Of a DNA stretch of 36,544 nt, positions 21,837 to 33,408 are shown in pieces. Within the stretch, counting starts at the first letter, position 1, and the number at the start of each line of letters is the position of its first letter. Source of the DNA: Byssochlamys sp. IMV 00236 (Eukaryota; Ascomycota; Eurotiomycetes; Eurotiales; Thermoascaceae); assembly GCA_001931875.2 (NCBI GenBank), contig MSJH02000437.1:1-36544 (forward strand), in the 5' to 3' direction. The position numbers and the translations under genes were made by a program. The notes under the pieces were generated by a model. The model saw only the letters and a program-made list of their open reading frames with translations, did no database searches and had not been told where the DNA came from.

Positions 21837-23702
21837 GTTGCAATGTTTAAAGAAAAAGAAAAGGGGTACAAAGCATAATTTGAGCCAAGCATACACGCAC
21901 AACTGCTTTACTAGCTTTTTCAATTCCCGATCAAATCTTTTGCTTGTCCTGCAGCCCAGGAAAAAAAAATCAAAAGGGGGCAGATTGATAAATCAACTTA
22001 TTGTTTTCTGCCACACGTTATTTAATTATGATGCATGAAAGGATTCATAAAATTAACCCCTGGTTTTACAGTTTTTTGGGGGTTGCATTTATCAATAGTA
22101 AAAAAGATAAACTGTTATTTGAAAGATGTCTAAATTACAGTTTAAGAAAAAAAAAAAATTAAAGGTGCATGATGGTTCATTCTGACTTGACAGGTTCCAA
22201 AAGACAAAAAAAAGAGAGAGACTAACCCCCTGCCCCTCTCTCTCTTTCTCCCCCCCCACAGATTATGTATCATTTATTTCCCCCCTTGCTTAAATAATAC
22301 TGCAAAGAGAGTGAGAGAGACATAATTGAGACTTGAATCAGGGGTCGCATTTAAATAATGATTACTTTCCGATGATAAAGTCCTTGTTACAACGGCTCGA
22401 CAAAGCTTTTGAGAAAAGGATGTTTTATGCAAATCCTTAAAATACGATCATGCATTTGACTTTCTGAGTTTCACTTGTGTGACAGGAACTTTGTTAAAGG
22501 GCTGAAAAGAAAAAACAAGTAAAACGAAAAGATTCAAGGGAACGAATTGTTCATGTTGGAAAGTTTATAAATCAAGGTTATTCTTTCTTTTTATTTCCAT
22601 TCCCAGCGGTACGTTCTCCCAACTTTTTTTTGAGTTTACTATCCTTAACCCCTTTTGGCGGCTATTGACAGGTAACTTTTTAAGGTCTAGACTAATTTTT
22701 GAATTTCAGTTTGAATTTTTTCTTTCCTTCCATGATGATATTGTTGTAATAATAAAAGGGAAAGCTCATTGTTTGTGTATCCTAGTTACACATAGCTTGG
22801 TCTAAACGTGATTTGTTGATTAAATTCAGTTACATGGCAACCGTTGTCCAAAGTAAATAAACAATGTTTTATTGTTCAAACCAAAAAGGGACAATTGAAT
22901 GGCATTGTTTCAACACAGACAGCTTGTGCATAAAGTTTATTTTTTTTCTCATTGTTTACACACTGTCATGTTATGTGTTGTAGAATGACAGAATCGATGA
23001 CAGCATTTGAGATTCATTGGGTGGTATACTATCAGAAAATCGCAACACATGGTTTGATGGAATCTAACTGGGCAGTCGGAAGATTCGTTACTTTAACATT
23101 TTTACCTTTTGATTTTTTTTTTATCCAGGTTCAAGGAACAGAAAAAACAATTTGTAACCAAAGCTACAGAGAGTAACCATGGTACAAAGTAGAAAACAGT
23201 AAAGGATGAATGATAACCTCGTAAACTTGGTACAATCAATCAACCGACAAGGGTTACAAAAACATGTAGTGGGCTGTAACGTCAATAGCTGCCAAAATAA
23301 CTCAGATCAACTAAACAAATGTCTAAATATGATATCATTATTCCCTATTGTAATAATAATATCCTTTTCCATTTTATTCTCTTTATTTACTTTAGAGAAA
23401 AAGAAATAAAGGGACAATATGAATCAAAGTGAGAGCAGAAAGAGGGGCACTCAATTCATCTTTTTCATTTTTATCACCTGCTTCATTCACTAAAATAACA
23501 GGGAAAGATGGAACATGTCCAATTTCTTTTGCTCAAAAATTTTGCTACCTTTTTTTTTTTTTTCTCGCCCTGGGCCACACGGTCCTGCATTTTAAGTTAG
23601 GTTTCACTCAAGCAATATATAAATCGATCAACCCATACTTTAGCAATTTCTTTTTCTTTCTTTCTTTTTCTTTACCCTTTTTTTTATTTATTTAATTTAA
23701 CC
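21837..23702. promoter_or_regulatory. 1.9 kb divergent intergenic region with STRE cluster
   Basis: It lies between the PX gene and the zinc-finger gene and has no supported coding region. Nine STRE-type pentamers (AGGGG/CCCCT) are present: AGGGG at 21862, 21975, 22340 and 23443; CCCCT at 22057, 22227, 22233, 22282 and 22649. Long homopurine/homopyrimidine tracts and C-runs (22250-22286) are also present. A T/C-rich leader precedes the ATG at 23703. Confidence 0.55.
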
Positions 23703-24769
23703 ATGCCACCTAAGAGAAGAAATTCCGGACAAAGATCTGCCCCTAAACAATTTCGCTGTACTGGCTATGGAGATTGTAACATGGTCTTTACAAGAAGTGA
23801 GCATTTAGCAAGGCATGAAAGGAAGCATACAGGAGAGGTAACTTTTTATTTATTTTTTCTCTAAAGTAAATATTAATTGTTATTTAGAAACCTTACAAGT
23901 GCATTGTCGAAGGTTGTGAACGTATGTTTAGTCGATTCGATAACATGATGCAGCATACACAGACCCATGATAAAGAAAGAAAAAAGACGGCACCCACGGA
24001 AGCAGTAAAGGATCATTCCAAGAACAAGAAAGCCCGTGCATCAATGACGGACGATCCAGTTACCGAATCTCCGATTCAAATGCAAGAGGAGAGACATCCT
24101 TGGGTTCAACAACGATCTGACCTATATGCGTCACCCTTTGAATATTCTTCAATGGTGAACAATCGTACGCTGCCTTTACCTCACCGTAGAGCATCCATAT
24201 CAACTCCGGTTCGCTCATTGGGCTACCGCTCTCCTTATCCTTACTCATTACCTCCTTCCCCTGTCAAGACTCAATTCCATCATCATCCTTCGCATCTGCC
24301 AAATTATGATCATTATTACTACCAAAAGCCGTACAACGTACCCAGAAACCGCTCATCATGGCCCATCAAGGAAGAATACAATGAGTTTGACCAAACCCGT
24401 CGGTCATCCATCTCTACTGTCTCGACTGATTCCGGACACTCGCATTCTCCTCCAAGCTTTCATCATCATGATTTTCATGTCAAACGTCGTATATCGATTG
24501 ACGCTTTACAAACTCCTATAGAAAAATTAAGAACGATTCAATTAGACGAAAAACCCCTTGAGAAAGATGCGATAGATATTACACAGGATGAATATGAAGC
24601 GCTAGAAGCATTCAGTCAATTCCATACATCACCTGTTGTCGGTACCTTGCCCATCACTTCCTCTCCTCTTCATAGCCCAAATCTGTCTTCTCAAGTATGC
24701 GCTATCAGACAACGTGTTCCAACATTAAGAGAATCATTCTCAAGACCTGCATCTCATCATTATGGTTAA
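23703..24769 (+). CDS. C2H2 zinc-finger transcription factor, Msn2-like DNA-contact residues
   Basis: Exons 23703-23837 and 23888-24769; 338 aa. Two tandem C2H2 fingers lie at the N-terminus, joined by a standard HTGEKPYKC linker. Finger 1 has the recognition helix RSEHLAR and finger 2 RFDNMMQ. At the base-contacting positions these match yeast Msn2/Msn4 (RSEHLKR and RSDNLSQ), which read AGGGG, so an STRE-like target is predicted. Finger 1 has five residues between its cysteines (CTGYGDC), an unusual spacing. The rest is low in predicted structure, rich in S/P/H/Y with several RRxS sites (RRASIS, RRSSIS, RRISID) that could be phosphorylated by PKA. A T-rich stretch follows the stop. Orthology to Msn2 is not proven. 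Confidence 0.82.
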
Positions 24770-24915
24770 CTAGGAAAAAAAAAAAACATTTTTTTTTTGT
24801 ATCATACATTTATATTTTTTTGTATTTAAAGCTTCTACTCTGCAAAACTAGTAAATAAAATCTCCATTTCTGTATTATAAAAAAGTCACTCTTTTTTTTA
24901 ATAATTTTTTTAATA

Positions 24916-25221
24916 ATGGAAGATACCAATATCAAGCTTACGTTAGATCTCGGTCAAAGAGCATTACAACAATTCAGCAAATTTCCACATCAGCTTTCTA
25001 TTACAATAGATCTAAGTCCAAATACCGTTACTGCCATAAAGTATGTGATAGGCTCACTTATCATTTACAAGTCAATTGACGTAAGTATTTATCCTCCCCC
25101 TTCAAAAAAGGGCAACTATGTGATATTGACGTCAACCTTACTCGATAGTCCCTTACGCAAATCCTTATTGCCTGCAACCAAGACAACAGAAAAAAAGAAA
25201 AAGAAAATTAAATCCCGATAA
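24916..25221 (+). CDS. Small hypothetical protein
   Basis: 101 codons, no homology recognised. It starts with ATG in a T/A-rich leader, has a mixed alpha/beta-looking core (KLTLDLGQRALQQFSKFPHQ, then a hydrophobic helix AIKYVIGSLIIYKSI) and ends in a lysine-rich tail (EKKKKKIKSR). A GTAAGT at 25081 followed by AG at 25109-25110 would make a 30-nt in-frame intron, shorter than any intron here, so I read through it. Only 54 bp separate its stop from the next ATG, and 146 bp lie between it and the zinc-finger stop. It is probably a real gene because of its ordered composition, but function cannot be given. Confidence 0.55.
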   Translation: MEDTNIKLTLDLGQRALQQFSKFPHQLSITIDLSPNTVTAIKYVIGSLIIYKSIDVSIYPPPSKKGNYVILTSTLLDSPLRKSLLPATKTTEKKKKKIKSR

Positions 25222-25275
25222 AAGTGATGGAATATACGCCTTTCTCTTTTTCTTTTCTTTCTTTCTTTCTTTATA

Positions 25276-25968
25276 ATGAATCGTCTTCGAGCACTAAACG
25301 CCTTTTACACTCGATCCTACAACAAACGACCCATTTTGACATTATGTGTGACAAATGGTATTCTTGGTGTACTCAGTGACACACTTGCTCAAAGCATATC
25401 CTATTACGAAGCAAGCAAGATCGAACCTTATATCGTACCCGAAAAATTGAGAGAGCATGAAGATCTTTGGCCACCCAGTCCACGATGGGATCTGACTCGA
25501 ACCTTTCGATTTGCAGCTTACAATTTTTGTGTTGCGCCTTTGGGTGGAACATGGTACATGTTTCTCGATCGGTTCTTTCCAGTGCCCAAAAATGCTGCTC
25601 CACGAACGGCCAACATGATGGCTATCAAACGTATGGCAACTGATCAATTGTTATTTGCCCCCCTAGGTCTCGTTCTCTTCTTTACGGTGATGGGGTTGGC
25701 AGAGACAGGCAAGTGGGAAGGTGTGAAAGAGAAATTTAGAGACGCGTATACACCGGCATTGATCACCAATTATGAGGTATGGCCAGCAGTTCAGTTTATC
25801 AATTTCAAATGGATGCCTCTACAATATCGATTGCCATTTGTTAGCAGTTTGGGCATTCTCTGGAACGCTTATCTCAGTTGGCTCAATAATGCGTCCAAGC
25901 AAGAAGAATATGTATTGTCAAAACTTGATAAGAAAGATCCAAACTTGGAAGTAATTCAATCAGCCTAA
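25276..25968 (+). CDS. Mpv17/PMP22-family membrane protein
   Basis: Single exon, 230 aa. Mpv17-family proteins (Sym1 in yeast, PXMP2 in peroxisomes) are small four-helix proteins of the inner mitochondrial or peroxisomal membrane that form channels or support metabolite balance. Family marks: YNKRPILTLCVTNGILGVLSD near the start, then DLTRTFRFAAYNFCVAPLGG, TDQLLFAPLGLVLFF, and the signature NYEVWPAVQFINFKWMPLQY followed by WNAYLSW. The insert at about 45-72 (KIEPYIVPEKLREHEDLWPP) makes it longer than Sym1. It cannot be assigned to mitochondrion or peroxisome from sequence alone. Convergent with LYS2, 142 bp between stops. Confidence 0.92.
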   Translation: MNRLRALNAFYTRSYNKRPILTLCVTNGILGVLSDTLAQSISYYEASKIEPYIVPEKLREHEDLWPPSPRWDLTRTFRFAAYNFCVAPLGGTWYMFLDRFFPVPKNAAPRTANMMAIKRMATDQLLFAPLGLVLFFTVMGLAETGKWEGVKEKFRDAYTPALITNYEVWPAVQFINFKWMPLQYRLPFVSSLGILWNAYLSWLNNASKQEEYVLSKLDKKDPNLEVIQSA

Positions 25969-26110
25969 ATTATATATGTGTATATTTTTAAATACCCCCC
26001 CTTCTTTCATAATGAATTATATGTGTATTTCGTAAATAAATATTGAATGGTATATATATATTCTATATGGTTTTTATTGATTCTTTACAACTATATTACA
26101 CAATTTTTCT

Positions 26111-29100
26111 TTAATGTTTAGCACCACTACGTTGCAGTAAGGTCGCCTGAATGTTTAACTCGGGTAATGCACGATGACCAGATGTAGGCTGTGGCATGAA
26201 CCCGACTTTGACCAAGTAAGCATAATAAAGACCCAAAAGATCATCTCCCATCAAGGGAAGTTGAACGCCATCCAGTGCCAACACAGTCTGTGTGTTTCGA
26301 TCGTCTAATGGAGCGCTCTTGGTAGAGGTAGGTAAATCATCCAAGACAAAATGCAAGAGAGGGAACAAGGAATGGTCCTGAGCCTTGAGTGTGTATTCCA
26401 TCAACTTGTTTCTCCAATCGATATATTCAGTTTGTTGCACCTTGTATCCATAGGTCAGTAAGGACTGGAACATCTTGTTGTACGTAAAGCCAGCAGGATG
26501 GGTCACTTGAAGAACACCGCGCTGAGTTGACTGTTGATCGTGACGAGCAGCACCTGCGACAACAGAAGCAACGTAATCGACAGAGCAGCAGTTGACATCA
26601 TTAGCGATCGCAGGGACATAGCCAAGTTCGACACATCCCTTGAGTAGACGCCAGATGAAATCATCCGTGTTTGTCACGCCCGTACGAGAATCACCAAGGA
26701 TGTAACCAGGACGAATGATGGTTGCGGGCATACCTCGCTTTCTGGCTTCCATGATCAGTTTCTCAGCAACCCACTTGCTTTGTCCATATCCGTTTTCTAA
26801 ACCTGTGCGTGCACCTTCCAGTGCGTCGCTTTCCAACACATAGTTACCCTGATTGATGTAGTAAGATGTGTCCAAGACAGAAGTAGAAGAGACAAAGTGG
26901 AAGGACTTGGGCTTGTGTTCAGTAGCTAAGCGCATGGCCCAGAGAGTACCAAGGACGTTGGGAGCACGGAGCTGTTGGTATGGATAGACCCAGTGAACGA
27001 GAGCACCGTTATGGATGACAGCATCGGCTTCTTTTGTCACACGGTTCCAATCAGCCTCAGAAAGACCCAGACGATCGCTCGCGAGGTCACCACAGATCGC
27101 CTCAACACGGCCTTGCCAGCTGTCCTCCCAGACCAAATGATCAACAGCAGCCTTCTTGACTCGATCAAATGCGTTTTGATTATCCTTGGCACGAACAATA
27201 CAGAACACCTTGTGAGTATTATCGTATTCCAAGATTTTTTCGAGAATAAAGGCGCCCAAGAAACCAGTGGCACCAGTTAGGACGTATGTACGTGGGTGAT
27301 CAGCAACAGGGAGGGTTTCGTAACTTGATTGAAGGAACTCTTGTGCAAGGGTGGGCACATCAGACGCATAATCGACTACTTCCTTCTTTTGTTCTTCTTG
27401 TTGAGTCAAGCCATCACTTTCTAATAACAAGTCACCGCTTTGAAGCTTAGTCACTTCTCGAGCAAGGCCAGCAATGGTAGGTTCAGCAAACACAAGACCC
27501 AAGGGAGCTTCGACCTGGAACTTTTGACGGATCTCAAATATGAGACGTGTGGCAATCAACGAGTGTCCACCGATATCGAAAAAGTTATCCGTCAGACCGA
27601 TCACTGGATCAGCAGCAGGAAGTAGGTCTTTCCAGATATCGTGAATGATGCGTTCATTAGGTGTCATTTCAGGGAGCTCTGAAGCAGCGACTGGTTTAGT
27701 CTTGTTGAATTGTGCTGTATCGGGAAAAGGCAAGGCGTTCTTGTCGACCTTACCATTAGGCGTCAAGGGCATACGAATGAGTGGCACAAAGACAGAAGGA
27801 ACAGCGTAGCTAGGGAGCTTTTGCTTGAGGTAATCACGGATGTTCTTGATGAGGCGACGGAAGGTACGGCTCGAGAAGATATCCTTTTCGTCTTGTTCGT
27901 CATCTTCAGTAGCGCTTGCAAAATCGGTGTTTGCAGTGGGGTTAGGCACAAAGTAAGCCACGAGCGTCTGTTCTTCATTCTTGTCACGACGCACCAATGT
28001 GACGTTTTCACGAACAAAAGGGTGTTGAGAGAGGTGTGTATCGATCTCGCCCAGTTCTATACGGAAGCCACGGATCTTGACTTGATCATCAGCACGGCCG
28101 GTACATTCGACATTACCATCAGGACGGTATCGGCCCAGATCACCCGAACGGTACATACGGTCACGCTTTCCCTGATAGAATTGCTTCCATTTGTCATCCT
28201 TGACTGTCGATTCGTCCTTACCATCGTCCACACAGGCGTTTGGAACGAACCAGTTGGGAATGAACTTTTCAGCAGTAGCTTCAGGTAATCGAAGGTATCC
28301 TTCGGCCAATCCAGGTGCACGTACATAGATTTCACCAATCTCACCAACACCACACATCTTGGTGCGATCGTGGCGGTTGACGACCAAGAGTTGAACATTG
28401 ACCATACCCTTGCCGGCAGCGATAACTTCCTTTTGAGAGCTCAAGAAGGCAGGATGACTGGATCGAGGAGGAACGACAAAGTGTGAGACAGAACGTTGGG
28501 TTTCGGTCGTACCATACATGTTGATCACAGACACGTTAGGTGCGTACTTTTGAATACGAGCCGCGTCACGCTTGGTGAGGATGTCACCCACAAAGAAGGC
28601 ATTGATCAATGAAGGGATCTCGACTTGAGCATGTGAAGAGAGGAGTTGACCCATGGCAGGTGTCAGGTGGGTCACTGTAACCTGTGCACGGTTCATCCAT
28701 TCAGCTAAGCGACCAGGGATACCAATATCTTCGGATGTGGGAATATGCAACTCGGCACCCAAAAAGAGAGGCGTAAAGATATCACGTTGGATAGGATCAT
28801 GAGCAATACCAGAGAGCATCGTGAATTTGTCCTGGCTCGATAAACCAAACGTCTCGGCCATCCAGGGGTAAAAGTGAGTTAGAGAAAAGTGGCGACCACG
28901 AACGCCCTTGGGGATACCTGTACTGCCACTTGTGAAACTGAGAGTACCAATGCTGTCGGGGCCAATCACTACGTTGGGATACTCGTCCGAAAGAGATCGC
29001 ACGGTGTCAAAAATATCAGCTCCGTCTCTTGTCACACCGCCGGAGAGTTGACCGTCGCTTCCGATCTTTAATGAAGAAATCTCGCAGATAATGTCTTGCT

Positions 29101-30372
29101 CGCGCTTGATGTAGTCTCGTACTGATTCGGCTATTTGTCCGGCTTCTTGAAGAACAATCAAACCACGAGGCTTGGCTACGGAAAGATAGATTTCTTGACG
29201 TGCGGGTGGATATGCAGGGTCTAATAAACGTGAGTCAAATATGGATATCAACTTTTTGCCTTGATCTTACCAATCACACTAAAAGTAGCTCCTGCCTTGA
29301 GAACACCCATGATAGCCACGACAAGATCCACACCTCTGTATGCATAAATGATCACGACATCTTCTCTCTGAATATTGTTTGCCAGCAAATAATGAGCGAC
29401 AAGGTTGGATGCTTGATTGATTTGGTCATAAGTGTATGTGACAGTGGTGTTATCATCTCTAGATTCGACAATACATGTTCTCGTAGGATGTGCCTTGGCA
29501 TTTTCATTAAAGATATCAGGAATGGCTCCTCTCCAGAGAGACCAGTGCAGGTCAGCGGTAGGGTCAGGTAAGGGTGAGTTGGGTAGACCAGAGTCAGAGA
29601 GAGGGATTTGACCGACGGCGAGTTCTGTGGATTTGACACCTGTATCAATGATGGTCGTCAATTGGGAAAAGAGGTATTCGATACGCTTGGGTGAGAAGAG
29701 GATTTGATTATATACAACACGAATAGACACAGGACGAAGGAAGGAGGTTCTTAAGGAAGAGGATGCTGTAGGTGACGAGATAAAGATGGTCAAGTCGGAG
29801 CTTGCAGATGTTGTCGCAAGGTGGTGTTGAGAAGGTGAATCGAGTTCATTATAAAATCGCACACGACAAAGAGGACGTCTGCTGTCGGGATCTGTGCCTT
29901 CGTAAACAGCTTCACATAATTGATCAAAGGGAACCTCTTGAGTTAATGCCTCTTGTTCTACCTATGAACTATATGCATCAGCCTCGCGCACAATTCATAC
30001 ACAGTTTCACAATATTACCTTTGTCACCATATCAATGATACCACGGAATGTATTTGAAGGATCTACATGTAAACGTAACAGTAGAGGATTACCAGTAGGA
30101 GAGGATGTACCAATAGCGAATTCTTCATCACCAGTATAGCGTTGAAGTAGAACAGAAAAGGCAGCAAGTATGACTGAGAATGGAGTTGGACGAACATCAT
30201 ACATGGATGCTTGAACGAGGCTCAAGAGCGTTTGCTCTGGGAGATCAAAAGATAAAACTTCTTCGACTGTACGTGGAGGTAATGGTCTTGGATAGTCAGT
30301 TGGTAATAGTAAGTCCGTCAAGTTTTGAAGACGAGACTTCCAAATTGAAATAGTATCTACAGTGTTTACCAT
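26111..30372 (-). CDS. LYS2: L-2-aminoadipate reductase, large subunit
   Basis: Exons 30019-30372, 29271-29961, 26111-29220; 1384 aa, against 1392 in yeast. It reduces alpha-aminoadipate to the semialdehyde with ATP and NADPH, the committed step of fungal lysine synthesis. An N-terminal condensation-like region (about 1-270) is followed by the adenylation domain: LSFTSGSTGIPKGVRG (about 442), INMYGTTETQ, YRSGDLGRYRPDGNVE, VKIRGFRIELGEID, and catalytic lysine in PNGKVDK (about 839). The carrier domain DNFFDIGGHSL has its phosphopantetheine serine at about 902. The C-terminal NADPH reductase has GATGFLG (about 998-1004) and the YGQSK pair (Y1160, K1164). It needs activation by the Lys5 transferase, which is not in this window. 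The intron at 29221-29270 joins VI to DPAYPP, a conserved block. No Gcn4 site was seen in the 190 bp upstream. Confidence 0.97.
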
Positions 30373-30562
30373 TATAAGAATAAATAAAAGAAAAAGAAAA
30401 ATAAAGAAGAGACAATGAAGAGAGATGCTTGAGCCGGTTTATAATATTTATTATGGAAAGATTAAACTACTATATATGGAGTGAAGATAGAGATGAAAAA
30501 AAAAATGAGATCAACAGTCATGCTGTCTTACCATTACGGAATTTAAAATTGATAATCTTTTA
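30373..30562. promoter_or_regulatory. Short LYS2 promoter / KEI1 3' end
   Basis: Only 190 bp lie between the KEI1 stop and the LYS2 ATG, both genes on the minus strand. A TATA-like run (AATATTATAAA read on the minus strand) lies near 30437-30447, about 65 bp upstream of the ATG, followed by an A/G-poor, T/C-rich leader in transcript sense. Confidence 0.4.
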
Positions 30563-31342
30563 TCAATCAAGGGCTTGCTTGGGTGGAGCTTCATTTGAGC
30601 GTTCTTCTAAATCGATTTGTTCGGTTGGTACTTTTGTATAATTGGATTTATGAATCATGGCCTTATAGAAACGAGTGACAATAAAGGCAAAGTAGAGCTT
30701 TGAAGAATAAGTCATAATGAACCATTTTATATAATATACTTACATGAATCAAATTCAATGCAACCAACACAGCTATACCAACATGCTTTTCCATATCAAA
30801 TACTCTATCATGTTCTTCCTTCTTGGCTGGATCATTCTCTAATTCAGGTAAACTGTGATCTGTATAGATGTACCAAATGATACCAGTATGAATGGTCCAT
30901 ATAATGCTGATAAACGAATCTAACCAAAAGAACATGGTATACCATCGAAATGTTCGAACATTTTCCTGCCTGGATGTATCAGTTTCCTTATATTCTCATT
31001 CTCATTGTCATATAAATAGCATACGCTGTGTAATCCATATAAGCCTTGTACAAAGACAACAATGGCTAGTAGAGAATAAACATAGCCTGCAGTCGCTGTG
31101 TTGTCTGTAAAATCAAATGATAAAATTCCATAGAAACCAGATAATTTATTCAACTATACAAAGAAAAGGTTACTAAACGCAGTCCAAATAAACAATGTAA
31201 CTTACAATTCCAAACAATGTAATTAGGACAACACCTATATTCTTAGACTGAGTATACATGCCTATATATGAGTCATTTCACTGCATTTACCTGTTTTAAT
31301 CGGAACAAAACCACAGCAATACTTTCCTTTTGTAAATGGCAT
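30563..31342 (-). CDS. KEI1: Kei1-like subunit of inositolphosphorylceramide synthase
   Basis: Five exons: 31291-31342, 31206-31234, 31025-31153, 30744-30965, 30563-30697; 188 aa. Kei1 is a Golgi membrane protein required for activity and localisation of the sphingolipid enzyme IPC synthase (Aur1). The start reads MPFTKGKYCCGFVPIKTGVV and continues LITLFGILNKLSGFYGIL, close to the conserved Kei1 core (ILNKxSGxYGIL), then VFVQGLYGLHS. Four hydrophobic segments fit the family. The C-terminus is cytosolic and charged (KVPTEQIDLEERSNEAPPKQ). In intron 1 the distal acceptor AATATAG was chosen: it gives a 56-nt intron and an unbroken family match, whereas the nearer AG would make a 29-nt intron. 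Divergent from DBF4, 382 bp between starts. Confidence 0.83.
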
Positions 31343-31724
31343 TATATTTAAACAAAGAGACAGAGAGATGACAAGACTTTTTTTAATAAAAAATTATATA
31401 AAACGGAATAACGTTGTGCCGTTTAATAGCCTCTTCAGCCGAGATTTAATCAAACGTGATTGGACGGCAAAATAAGGGCATTACTGCTTCCCTAAGGAAC
31501 TGGATGATCTAGCACGGATTTGGATCAAATCACGAGAATAACAAACATGCCAAGTGTATGTACCAGACTATAAACGAGTGTTTGGATGTGAGTGCGCCGT
31601 CGTATGTATCCAAGAACTGTGTTTAAAAATATCAAAGGTACCAAAAAGAAGGTGGCGTTTTTTTTTTGTATTTATTTTTCTTTTTCTTTGTTTGCTATTC
31701 CTGCAGAGCTTTTCATGTGATAAC
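31343..31724. promoter_or_regulatory. Divergent promoter KEI1 / DBF4
   Basis: 382 bp between the two start codons. It contains a TATA-like ATTATATAAAA at about 31390-31400, an inverted CCAAT (GTGATTGGACG, about 31456-31466) and a T-run before the DBF4 ATG. No MCB (ACGCGT) cell-cycle element was found. Confidence 0.4.
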
Positions 31725-33159
31725 ATGTCTTCAACCAAGGTGGTGTTGAGTAAAAAGAGCATCTCTTCAACGTCTTCGCGTGATAATGAAGCTGATTTAA
31801 AAAGACAACTGTTGGAAAATCAAAAAGATCGAATGCAGCATGTTCATCATAAACCGAAACTAAACCGTGTAAGAGAAACACAACTTCAGCCTGACAAAAT
31901 AATGGAATGTAAACAAGAATTGCAATCCTACAGGATATTTTTGTATAAACTTGATTTTGCTTCTGAATCAGCCCTAAGTCGTCAAATCAAAAAGCTTGGA
32001 GCTGTAAGTGTATATGCATTTTAGTATCAATGATAATAACCCACTCTTTATTAGGTAAGAGCACCATTTTTCTCTGCTTCTCAAGACGATTGTACACATA
32101 TTATTACAACAAAAGAACTTTTACATGTTTATGACACTTTTAGCGATACCCAAAAGTAAGAAAAAAGTATCTTATGGACCAGTTTTTTTTTAAACAGATA
32201 TATTTTTTGAATGTAGATCACCTTTAAAAGATACCCAAGGATCTCTTGAGGTAAATACTATATTCCTTTTAAAAATTAGGTGCTTGATCTGACCTTTTAT
32301 TTTAGACCTCTGTAGATGAAGTCATCAAAAACGCGTACAACTGGAAGAAAACGATCTGGAGTGCGGAATGTAAGCATATAGTGTACAGCAAAATGAATTG
32401 TTCTAACTAGTTATTTTAGATGCAAAGGAGCTTTTCATGCACCTCATTGAATATAGTCCTCCAAAGACACGTGAAGCACAGACATATAAGCGATCACGTC
32501 CTGCTTATTACGAGTTTTCCGGTTACTTTCTTATGATTGAAGATGCTACAAATACTCACTCTCCAATTGATGTAAAGGAATACTCTGAAGACTGTTTTTG
32601 TCCAGATGAAAGAACAGATCTTCCATGGCCAACTTTGGAACCAAAGGCAGGAGAACGAAAAAAACGCCTATTGCCCAGCGAGATTTTAAAAGAGATTGAA
32701 AATATAGACGCAGATCAACTATTTGCAAAAAAACCAGCTAATGACGATCAGAATGAGATGAGTTTGCAAAAAGAGGATAATACGGATACTATACAGGAAA
32801 GTGACACATGTAGAAAGACAAAGAAAAGAAAAGAAAGGTGCGATAAAGAGACAGCAAAAGAAGGAAAACAGAAAGAACCAAAGGGACGAAACAAGTATTG
32901 CGAAACATGTGGAAAACATTATACAGACTTACAAACCGTACGTGTGTTTTTGTTTTTGTTGTTGATTTAACTCACCCTTTATGTTTAATAGCATATCAAA
33001 TTACCTGAGCATATCGATGCTCATAAGAACAGTGACTTTTCAGGGCTGGACTCCTGCTTATCCTCTTTAAAAAGAAAATACGCCTATCCTTTACCAAGCT
33101 ATATGAAAACAAGCGTGAACCCTATTGTTGATGGTCCTGACGTGCTGTTTGACATTTAG
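31725..33159 (+). CDS. DBF4: Dbf4-like regulatory subunit of Cdc7 kinase
   Basis: Exons 31725-32003, 32055-32155, 32217-32250, 32306-32369, 32420-32937, 32992-33159; 387 aa. Dbf4 activates Cdc7 to phosphorylate the MCM helicase at origin firing. Motif N, a BRCT-like fold, covers about 69-170 (SYRIFLYKLDFASESALSRQ, then SQDDCTHIITT). Motif M, which binds Cdc7, is at about 188-201 (YYEFSGYFLMIED). Motif C is the DBF4-type zinc finger, C320-x2-C323-x9-H333-x5-H339, formed only after the last intron is removed. The protein is clearly shorter than yeast Dbf4 (704 aa) and fission-yeast Dfp1 (545 aa), with a short K/E-rich linker between M and C. The upstream open frame from 31554 is not used: it lacks conservation, and the ATG at 31725 follows a pyrimidine-rich stretch. 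Confidence 0.88.
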
Positions 33160-33408
33160 CCTTGATGTACATAAACCATTGTATTAACATTGTAAAATAA
33201 AACCAGCATCTGTTTATGCATATACACACATATTCAATCACTTCAATGCGCGCAAAGGATCCTCTCTCCCTTTATAAAATAATTTGAGGATGAAGTAAAT
33301 AGACGCAGTTTTACTCTCCGCGTTCCTTTTTTCACGTATACCCCTTAATTTAAGGTATATCAGTCTATTTTACATTTTGTTACGCAAAACACTTGGAGGA
33401 CAAAAACC

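Noticed and set aside
21837..21923. N-terminal extension of the PX protein
   Set aside because: The upstream open frame has no ATG; the ATG at 21836 gives a sensible membrane-anchored start.
25081..25110. 30-nt intron in the small hypothetical gene
   Set aside because: In frame and far below the intron sizes found elsewhere here; read-through is simpler.
27710..28288. 192-codon plus-strand ORF
   Set aside because: Antisense shadow of the LYS2 adenylation domain.
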